Translations under genes and position numbers: made by a program
Shown: positions 6,030 through 11,349 of the stretch, one piece after another
How the letters are laid out: the number at the start of each line of letters is the position of its first letter
Numbering within the stretch: position 1 is the stretch's first letter
Notes under the pieces: model-generated
What the model saw: the letters and a program-made list of their open reading frames with translations, nothing else
Database searches by the model: none
Told to the model about the DNA's origin: nothing
Assembly: GCA_910586895.1 (NCBI GenBank)
Contig: CAJUIW010000024.1
Coordinates: 1-11,349, forward strand
Length of the DNA stretch: 11,349 nucleotides
Reading direction: 5' to 3'
Origin: an uncultured Muribaculaceae bacterium
GTDB taxonomy: Bacteria; Bacteroidota; Bacteroidia; Bacteroidales; Muribaculaceae

Positions 6030-6521
6030 ATGTCAAACAATATTCCCACCCTCAGCAATTCATTCACTGCACAGCAGCTCGAGTCAATACGTGTGGCCAT
6101 CGTCACAGCCTCCTGGAACGGACATATCACCTCGCGCCTGCAGTCAGGTGCCGTCGATACTCTGATCCAGGCCGGACTCAGCCCCGACAACGTAGTCTGC
6201 CTTCCGGTGCCCGGAGCGGTTGAACTCACATTCGCCGCATCACAGCTGATAGAATCGTCGCAGTTCGATGCCGTGATAGTGTTCGGCTGCGTAATCCGCG
6301 GAGAGACTCCCCACTTCGACTACGTGTGCCAGAGCGTCACACAGGGAGTGACCGCGCTCAATGCCGATTGTGACATTCCCGTGATATTCGGACTTCTCAC
6401 CGTTGAAAACGAGGAGCAGGCCGAAGAGCGCCTCGGCGGAAAGCACGGCCACAAAGGAATTGAGGCCGCTCAGACTGCCCTCGCCATGGTGGAATTCAAG
6501 CAGACGGTGGAAAATCTGTAG
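6030..6521 (+). CDS. ribH: 6,7-dimethyl-8-ribityllumazine synthase
   Basis: RibH joins 3,4-dihydroxy-2-butanone-4-phosphate to 5-amino-6-ribitylamino-uracil, the step before riboflavin synthase, in the cytoplasm. The 163-residue protein shows every family landmark: ASWNGHIT (27-34) with the substrate-stacking aromatic as Trp29, VPGAVEL (60-66), the loop GETPHFDYV (91-99) with catalytic His95, and GLLTVENEEQAEERLGG (121-137) with Arg134 followed by HKGIEAA. Length is typical of the capsid-forming or pentameric enzymes. No other riboflavin gene is in the window, so ribH stands apart from the other rib genes here. It follows the TPR gene by 15 bp, suggesting cotranscription. No FMN riboswitch is visible before it. 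Confidence 0.97.
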   Translation: MSNNIPTLSNSFTAQQLESIRVAIVTASWNGHITSRLQSGAVDTLIQAGLSPDNVVCLPVPGAVELTFAASQLIESSQFDAVIVFGCVIRGETPHFDYVCQSVTQGVTALNADCDIPVIFGLLTVENEEQAEERLGGKHGHKGIEAAQTALAMVEFKQTVENL

Positions 6522-6568
6522 CGTACAGCACCTTTTTTCGTACTCTCCTCACCCTCCCTCTCCCGCCT

Positions 6569-7855
6569 ATGGAACGTCTGATGCACTACGTATGGAAACA
6601 TCGGCTATGGCATCCCGAAAAGATGCTCACTGTCGACGGACGCTCCGTGCGCATTATCGACCCGGGGCAGCATAACATGAATGCCGGCCCCGACTTCTTC
6701 AATGCCAAGATTTCGATTGACGGCCACCTATGGGCCGGAGATGTGGAGATACATGTCCGCGCAAGCGACTGGCACCGCCATCATCATGACAACGACCGTG
6801 CCTATGACTCCGTGATACTGCACGTGGTGGACTATGATGATACATTCATCACCCGTTCCAACGGCGAGGTAATCCCGCAGATGCGCATGCCCTGCAATCC
6901 GGAATTTCATCAGCACTTCACCAATCTGGTCAACCGCGCTGACCTCGACCTCCCATGCTGCGACACGATAGCCGCAATGCCGCCGCTCTATCTTACCGAC
7001 TGGCTGGCATCGCTGGCCTACGAACGCATTTATGATAAATCTGACCGCATCCTTGAGCTGCTGAAGCGCATGTCAGGCGACTGGGAAAGTACATGCTACG
7101 TGACCCTCGCCCGCGCGCTCGGATTCGGAGTCAACGGACAGCCGTTCGAACTCCTCGCCCTGAGCCTCCCGCTCCGCTTCATCGGCAAGCACAGCGACTC
7201 GCTCACATCCATCGAGGCACTGCTATTCGGGCAGAGCGGACTGCTTGACGAGCCCTCGGCACAGACTGACAGCTACGCCGCCTCGCTAAAACGTGAATAT
7301 GATTTTCTGGCCCATAAATTCGGGCTCCGCAAGCCTCAGGCTCTTGGATGGAAAATGTCGCGTATGCGGCCTGCCAACTTCCCGCATCGGCGTATAGCCA
7401 TATTCGCCGCCATGCTCCACGGAGGATTCCGGATGGTCAACCGCATGCTTGACATCGCCTCACGCGAGGATGCCGACGCCCTGCTCAATCCCCCTCTCAG
7501 CGGCTACTGGACTACCCATTTCACCTTCGGACGCGAAGCTCCTACACGTACATTCGTCATGTCCAAATCCTCGATTGACGGACTGATCATAAATGTAGTG
7601 GCTCCGTTGATGTTCGCCTACGGACAGTCGCATGACCGACCTGAACTGTCCGACAAGGCCATTGACCTCCTTCAGGCACTCCCGGCAGAACACAACTCGA
7701 TAGTCGACCTATTCAAACGTGCAGGAATCAAGGTGGCCGACGCATTTGCCTCGCAGGCCGTCATACAGCTCCGCCGCAACTACTGTCAGCAGAAGAAGTG
7801 CCTTTATTGCCGCATAGGACACCGCCGGTTGGCGGCACGCAGCTCACGTCAGTGA
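6569..7855 (+). CDS. DUF2851 family protein, possible PD-(D/E)XK-like fold
   Basis: The 428-residue protein matches the Bacteroidetes family DUF2851 in length and landmarks. The conserved N-terminal block holds NAGPDFFNAKI (38-48), WAGDVEIHVRASDWHRHHHD (55-74) and YDSVILHVVDYDD (79-91). The arrangement P-D (41-42), then D58-V-E60-I-H62 resembles a PD-(D/E)XK nuclease core with His in place of Lys; this is inference, not a family assignment. A C-terminal cluster C406-x4-C411-x2-C414 (with H418) could bind zinc or an iron-sulfur centre. No signal peptide is seen. The 47-bp gap after ribH includes a pyrimidine-rich tract before the ATG (6530-6568). It is the last gene of the rightward group and its stop overlaps the convergent peptidase stop by 7 bp. 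Cellular role is unknown. Confidence 0.88.
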   Translation: MERLMHYVWKHRLWHPEKMLTVDGRSVRIIDPGQHNMNAGPDFFNAKISIDGHLWAGDVEIHVRASDWHRHHHDNDRAYDSVILHVVDYDDTFITRSNGEVIPQMRMPCNPEFHQHFTNLVNRADLDLPCCDTIAAMPPLYLTDWLASLAYERIYDKSDRILELLKRMSGDWESTCYVTLARALGFGVNGQPFELLALSLPLRFIGKHSDSLTSIEALLFGQSGLLDEPSAQTDSYAASLKREYDFLAHKFGLRKPQALGWKMSRMRPANFPHRRIAIFAAMLHGGFRMVNRMLDIASREDADALLNPPLSGYWTTHFTFGREAPTRTFVMSKSSIDGLIINVVAPLMFAYGQSHDRPELSDKAIDLLQALPAEHNSIVDLFKRAGIKVADAFASQAVIQLRRNYCQQKKCLYCRIGHRRLAARSSRQ

Positions 7856-9615
7856 ACCGTTGCCCTCGCCGTGCAGCGTGCTCCGCTTGTCAGCTGCACA
7901 TCTATGAGATAAACGCCCGGTGTAATCCCGGCGGTAGACATCACCGCACCGCAGCCGTCAATAGCCGCTGACACCGGTATGCTACGCCCGTCTATAGCAT
8001 ATACCTGCACAGCGCTGATATCCTTCGATGCCTTTATCATCAGGTTATCGCCGTCAGCCACTATAGCCATATCCGCCGGAGCGACAGAGGGTAGAGAGAG
8101 GTCGGAAACATCGCCAAACCGAAGTTCGTCCGGCGATGCAGTAAGCGTCAGTTCATGCCGGCAGTCCCGCGCCACAAGAGCGTCATGCCACGTGCCGTCA
8201 GCCCCATACTGGAAGGTCGGAGTGACTGTATAGCTGCCCTCCTTCGGGAAATTCTCCGCAAGGATATAATAGTCGGTAGCCGCTTCATTCATTGAAAGGC
8301 GGAGTTCTATAGACCCGCTCACATATGTTACCTTGCCCGACGAATCCGTAAGTTTAAGCCCGGGAAGAAACAGATTGGTTCCCGGAGTATGTGAGAACAG
8401 GCCGTTTTCAGCGGTAAATACCACATGTGTGTCATCAGCCCGGCCGTATGACATTGACCCGACACCGAAATCGCCGCTGAACCACAACTGCGGCACCACC
8501 TCCGAATCAGCTTCCGCTCGCTTCAACCCTATCAGAATACTCTGGTTCATATTGTAGCCTGAGCCATTGCCACCGGTACCCGATACGAGAGGATTGAGAG
8601 CTGAAAGCAGAAAGTAGCCATTGCCGGCACCACCCCAGCCCCAGTTGAAATGAAAATATCCGTCGCGATCATATCCATCGCACAGAAAAGCATGGCCGGC
8701 ATCAGCATCCGTACCGCTATACAGCACCGGACGCCCGGCTTTAAGCTCGGCATATATCATATCCTCCCACTCGGCATCATCAAAATATATCCTTTCATAA
8801 TACTGAAGCCCCTTGTCATATCCGAAATATTTGACCAATGCCTCTGCTGCCTCCATATAATTGCTGCCGCTGCCATCCAGATTATACTGCATGTTGACGC
8901 TTACGCCACAAGCATACATAAGCGTAGCCACCTGGCTATCCTGAGCAGCATCGGATGTCGAATCGCTGTACACCGGCAGCATATCGTCCCACTTGAACTC
9001 AGTCGAGCCGAAATCAAAGCTGAGCTCCGTTTCCGCGCCGTCATTGCCGTAACTTGTATATGAATTTGTCCCGGTGCCATGTTCGGGCCATTTTACTATA
9101 GCCATTGCCTGTGCCATCGCGGTGGCTACACACCCCGTAGGAGCCCTCTTGTCGCCCAACAGAGGGGTGTACATATTATACGGCGACTCCTGACTCCATA
9201 ATGTGGCGGAAAGCGGTGATATAGGTTCACGTGAAGCCTCGGCGTCACTCTCCTGCGGCATGCTGTCGGCACACATCTCAAGCCACCACATCATCTGCGG
9301 AGGTAACGCTGCGACATCTCTGACCTCCTGAACGGAATAACCTATGACAGCCCTGCCCGATTCGCTTCGCGCCGACACGGCAAGCAGTCCTGCCGAACCG
9401 CTGAAAAGATATATTCCGGGTTGCTCCCCGGCAGTCACCGTATATATATGTGTCATATCCACATGCAGATCTTTAGCATTATATGACTTGACTGCAACAT
9501 CAGTCATTTCCGATTCGGCCCTCAGCAAAGCATCGGCAGGAGAGAGCACTCGCGCCTTCATCGGGAGCGACACAGCGGCGGCAATCGCCGCAAATAGTAT
9601 AAAACGGTAACTCAT
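7849..9615 (-). CDS. Secreted C10-family cysteine peptidase (streptopain/SpeB-like)
   Basis: The 588-residue protein is a C10 peptidase precursor. It starts with a signal peptide (about 1-21, hydrophobic FILFAAIAAAVSL, likely cut after MKA) and a SpeB-like inhibitory propeptide (about 24-130, including the segment AVIGYSVQEV). The catalytic domain follows with APTGCVATAMAQAM, nucleophile Cys162, and AGHAFLCDGYD with His308, then the signature NWGWGG (324-329). The peptidase should therefore be active and exported. After about residue 370 come beta-rich accessory domains. The last 70 residues (VQVYAIDGRSI ... GITPGVYLIDVQL) resemble a type IX secretion sorting tail, but the ending is not diagnostic. 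The start at 9615 is the only ATG before the signal peptide; it lies 10 nt after a terminator hairpin. Gut Bacteroidetes peptidases of this family have been compared with virulence factors. Confidence 0.93.
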   Translation of the reverse strand: MSYRFILFAAIAAAVSLPMKARVLSPADALLRAESEMTDVAVKSYNAKDLHVDMTHIYTVTAGEQPGIYLFSGSAGLLAVSARSESGRAVIGYSVQEVRDVAALPPQMMWWLEMCADSMPQESDAEASREPISPLSATLWSQESPYNMYTPLLGDKRAPTGCVATAMAQAMAIVKWPEHGTGTNSYTSYGNDGAETELSFDFGSTEFKWDDMLPVYSDSTSDAAQDSQVATLMYACGVSVNMQYNLDGSGSNYMEAAEALVKYFGYDKGLQYYERIYFDDAEWEDMIYAELKAGRPVLYSGTDADAGHAFLCDGYDRDGYFHFNWGWGGAGNGYFLLSALNPLVSGTGGNGSGYNMNQSILIGLKRAEADSEVVPQLWFSGDFGVGSMSYGRADDTHVVFTAENGLFSHTPGTNLFLPGLKLTDSSGKVTYVSGSIELRLSMNEAATDYYILAENFPKEGSYTVTPTFQYGADGTWHDALVARDCRHELTLTASPDELRFGDVSDLSLPSVAPADMAIVADGDNLMIKASKDISAVQVYAIDGRSIPVSAAIDGCGAVMSTAGITPGVYLIDVQLTSGARCTARATVH

Positions 9616-9662
9616 AAATAAAAAATTATAGCGTCAGAAAACAATCGTTTCTGACGCTATAA
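9616..9662 (-). terminator. Strong intrinsic terminator after recA
   Basis: On the leftward strand a perfect 15-bp stem (9662-9648 with 9640-9626, arm TTATAGCGTCAGAAA) encloses a 7-base loop and is followed at once by TTTTTTATTT (9625-9616). It starts 24 nt past the recA stop. The T-run abuts the ATG of the peptidase gene at 9615. Confidence 0.9.
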
Positions 9663-9686
9663 CATATATTTACAAGCTATTGTTTA

Positions 9687-10883
9687 TCAGCGGGCATCCT
9701 CTTCTATGCCAAATTCCTCGTCGTCGAGTTCTTCATCGAAATCGATATCATCGAGTTCCTCGTCATCTATATCATCTGCGGGAGCCGTAGTTTCAGCCGG
9801 TTTTTCAGCCTTTGACTTTCCGGCCTTCTTGTTTCCGCCTCCGGGAAGAGCTTCATTAAGCGCCTCCATGATTTTTTCCTCAAGTTCATCAGCAAGCTCG
9901 GGATTATCCTGGATTACCTTCTTAGCCGCATCGCGACCCTGCGCAAGCTTCGAACCTTCGTAGCTGAACCATGAACCGCTCTTCTGTATTATGCCGTAGT
10001 CAACGCCCATATCAATGATTTCGCTGCTTCGTGAGATACCCTCACCGAACATAATGTCAAACTCGGCTCTCTTGAAAGGAGGTGCCACCTTGTTCTTCAC
10101 GACTTTCACCTTCGTGTGGCGTCCAAGCATTTCATCGCCATCCTTCACAGCTGAGCTCGAACGGATATCGATACGCACCGATGCATAGAACTTAAGAGCG
10201 TTACCACCGGTAGTGGTTTCCGACGGACCGAACATCACGCCGATCTTCTCTCGGAGCTGGTTGATGAAAATAGCAGTAGTGTTGGTACGAGAGATAGCTC
10301 CGGTGAGCTTACGCATGGCCTGTGACATCAATCGGGCCTGAAGACCGACATTGCGGTCACCCATGTCCCCCTCAATCTCACTCTTGGGCGTAAGAGCCGC
10401 TACAGAGTCGACAACAAGGATGTCGATAGCCGATGAACGGATCAGCTGTTCCGCAATTTCAAGAGCCTGCTCACCATTGTCAGGCTGCGCTATGAGCAGA
10501 TTGTTGACATCCACCCCAAGCTTCTCAGCATAGAAACGGTCAAATGCATGTTCGGCATCAATTATCGCCGCAACACCACCCGCACGCTGAGCCTCGGCTA
10601 TGGCATGGATGGCAAGAGTAGTCTTACCGCTCGATTCCGGACCGAAAATCTCAATGATACGCCCACGCGGATAGCCGCCTACACCCAAAGCATAGTTGAG
10701 TCCGATAGAACCGGAAGGAATAACATCTATATCCTCCACCGATTCATCACCAAGCTTCATTATAGCACCCTTGCCATAATTCTTCTCAATGGCAGCCATA
10801 GCTGCTGACAGAGCCTCGGCCTTAGCCTTAGCCGGGTCAACCTCTGCCTTACCCTTCTTTTTTGAAATTTCTTTCTTTGCCAT
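9687..10883 (-). CDS. recA: RecA recombinase
   Basis: RecA forms filaments on single-stranded DNA, drives strand exchange in recombinational repair and stimulates LexA-type cleavage in the SOS response. Seen here: Walker A GPESSGKT (81-88), catalytic Glu111 in IIDAEHAFD, Walker B ILVVDS (155-160), and the L2 region FGPSETTTGGNALKFYASVR. The N-terminal 20 residues are Lys-rich. The 398-residue length exceeds E. coli RecA (353) because of a low-complexity C-terminal tail from about residue 350: a Lys/Ala part followed by a very acidic run (DDEELDDIDFDEELDDEEFG). Acidic tails modulate RecA activity in other species. The start at 10883 fits MAKKEIS. A promoter box lies 38 nt upstream and an intrinsic terminator lies just downstream, so recA is probably monocistronic. 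Confidence 0.99.
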   Translation of the reverse strand: MAKKEISKKKGKAEVDPAKAKAEALSAAMAAIEKNYGKGAIMKLGDESVEDIDVIPSGSIGLNYALGVGGYPRGRIIEIFGPESSGKTTLAIHAIAEAQRAGGVAAIIDAEHAFDRFYAEKLGVDVNNLLIAQPDNGEQALEIAEQLIRSSAIDILVVDSVAALTPKSEIEGDMGDRNVGLQARLMSQAMRKLTGAISRTNTTAIFINQLREKIGVMFGPSETTTGGNALKFYASVRIDIRSSSAVKDGDEMLGRHTKVKVVKNKVAPPFKRAEFDIMFGEGISRSSEIIDMGVDYGIIQKSGSWFSYEGSKLAQGRDAAKKVIQDNPELADELEEKIMEALNEALPGGGNKKAGKSKAEKPAETTAPADDIDDEELDDIDFDEELDDEEFGIEEDAR

Positions 10884-10921
10884 ATGTTGTTCTATTTATA
10901 TATCTTAGTTCTACAGTAATG

Positions 10922-10929
10922 CAAATATA
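10922..10929 (-). promoter_or_regulatory. Predicted recA promoter -7 box
   Basis: On the leftward strand TATATTTG is an exact match to TAnnTTTG, 38 nt before the recA ATG. A clear -33 TTTG is missing at the expected distance; that stretch is instead occupied by a GC-capped palindrome. The leader would be about 30 nt, unlike the near-leaderless genes elsewhere in the window. Confidence 0.55.
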
Positions 10930-10940
10930 ACACTTCATTA

Positions 10941-10957
10941 GGGCATACTATACGCCC
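10941..10957. promoter_or_regulatory. Imperfect palindrome over the recA -33 region, candidate operator
   Basis: GGGCATACTATACGCCC is a 17-bp dyad in which six of eight pairs match. It covers the place where the recA -33 box should lie. A repressor such as a LexA-like protein could act here. Nearby, two ATGCAT hexamers (10970-10975 and 10979-10984) are spaced three bases apart. Confidence 0.4.
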
Positions 10958-11138
10958 ATATATGTTAATATGCATGAAATGCATTACTCTCCGATGCTAA
11001 ATTAATCAAAAACATCCTTTTTTCGAAAAAAAATCAGATTTTACTGAACCAAAATAACCGAACCGTGTTTTATAGATACATAGCAAGATTACTTTTTCCA
11101 TTGCAAGAAATGTGATAATGATTGGTTTATTATCTAAG

Positions 11139-11176
11139 CGAGAGGACGTTGTGAAACATCCCCTCGTTTGTTTTTT
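11139..11176 (+). terminator. Intrinsic terminator on the plus strand with no visible gene upstream
   Basis: A 12-position stem (11139-11150 with 11155-11166) has ten Watson-Crick pairs, two mismatches (A/C and C/A) and a GTGA (GNRA-type) loop. TTTGTTTTTT follows immediately on the plus strand. The minus strand has no T-run after the stem, so the structure is directional. No rightward gene precedes it, since recA runs away to the left. Confidence 0.75.
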
Positions 11177-11293
11177 ATATATGCACCAAACAGGACAAAT
11201 ACAAAAGCTGAAATACACGACCATCGTAGCAACACTCCTCCAGCATAAGATAAGAATATCAGATTAAATAAATGAATCAAGTTTTGTATGGTT

Positions 11294-11334
11294 AAAAACG
11301 ACGAAGGCCACGGCGGTTTTCCCGTCGCGGCCTT
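11294..11334 (-). terminator. Probable leftward terminator of a gene beyond the right edge
   Basis: On the leftward strand the arms 11334-11322 and 11316-11304 (AAGGCCGCGACGG with CCGCCGTGGCCTT) pair over 13 positions with one mismatch and one G-U pair, around a 5-base loop. A TTTTT run (11298-11294) follows after 5 nt. The gap before the T-run makes it weaker than the recA terminator. Confidence 0.5.
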
Positions 11335-11349
11335 GCCTTCCTTAGAGGG

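Larger units (their letters stand above)
10958..11349. other. AT-rich region upstream of recA without a convincing protein gene
   Basis: About 390 bp of AT-rich sequence. The longest leftward frame (72 codons, 11006-11224) shows no recognisable domain and was judged chance. The region holds two terminator-like hairpins, one for each strand, and homopolymer tracts near 11010-11030 (six T, then eight A). It may encode a short RNA on the plus strand ending at the hairpin near 11166. Confidence 0.5.

Noticed and set aside
6522..6568. FMN riboswitch or terminator between ribH and DUF2851
   Set aside because: The 47-bp gap has a T-run but no GC stem before it, and is far too short for an FMN element.
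8650..9063. 137-codon plus-strand frame inside the peptidase gene
   Set aside because: It is antisense to the catalytic domain of the C10 peptidase, whose motifs are unambiguous.
9706..9780. Low-complexity repeat resembling a tandem repeat
   Set aside because: It is explained by the coding of the acidic tail of RecA (runs of Asp and Glu codons).
11006..11224. 72-codon leftward frame upstream of recA
   Set aside because: It runs through the plus-strand terminator hairpin and homopolymer tracts, with an odd composition (Cys- and Phe-rich) and no domain.

Overview
The window most likely comes from a gut member of the Bacteroidales, probably Muribaculaceae-like (inference). Three things suggest this. 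Promoters match the Bacteroidetes -7 box TAnnTTTG. Genes lack Shine-Dalgarno sequences. The gene set (DUF2851, a C10/streptopain-type peptidase with a possible sorting tail, and a RecA with a long acidic tail) is typical of the group. Most coding sequence is GC-rich. The toxin-antitoxin pair at the left and the region upstream of recA are visibly AT-richer.

Layout, left to right. (1) Positions 1-133 may hold the 3' end of a rightward gene. (2) A leftward higBA-type toxin-antitoxin pair (125-728) has a promoter and two matching 18-bp inverted-repeat operators. It is followed by a cluster of short GGTAAC / GGGAAACA repeats in both orientations (825-902). (3) A leftward group (908-3308) runs from a one-helix membrane protein to the two halves of a split threonine/serine-exporter family transporter (YjjP-like and YjjB-like), then a LysR-type regulator that may have its own internal promoter. 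(4) A divergent 151-bp gap leads to a tightly packed rightward group (3460-7855): a SIS-domain arabinose-5-phosphate isomerase without CBS domains, a PfkB-fold protein whose catalytic motif is destroyed, a TPR protein, lumazine synthase (ribH), and a DUF2851 protein. (5) Convergent with this group by a 7-bp stop overlap is a leftward secreted C10 cysteine peptidase. Upstream of it lie a near-perfect intrinsic terminator and recA (leftward). (6) The last 466 bp have no convincing protein gene. They hold the recA promoter with an imperfect palindrome over its -33 region, a rightward intrinsic terminator with no visible gene, and a probable leftward terminator for a gene beyond the window.

How the parts work together. 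The isomerase would feed ribulose-5-phosphate into KDO synthesis for lipid A or capsule, and ribH uses a product derived from ribulose-5-phosphate for riboflavin, so a link through a shared precursor is possible but speculative. The exporter pair and the LysR protein probably form a transporter-regulator unit. The most interesting points are the likely pseudokinase next to the isomerase, TAnnTTTG boxes only 4-7 nt before several start codons (suggesting leaderless mRNAs), the orphan rightward terminator that implies an undescribed small RNA upstream of recA, and the terminator placed directly against the peptidase start codon.
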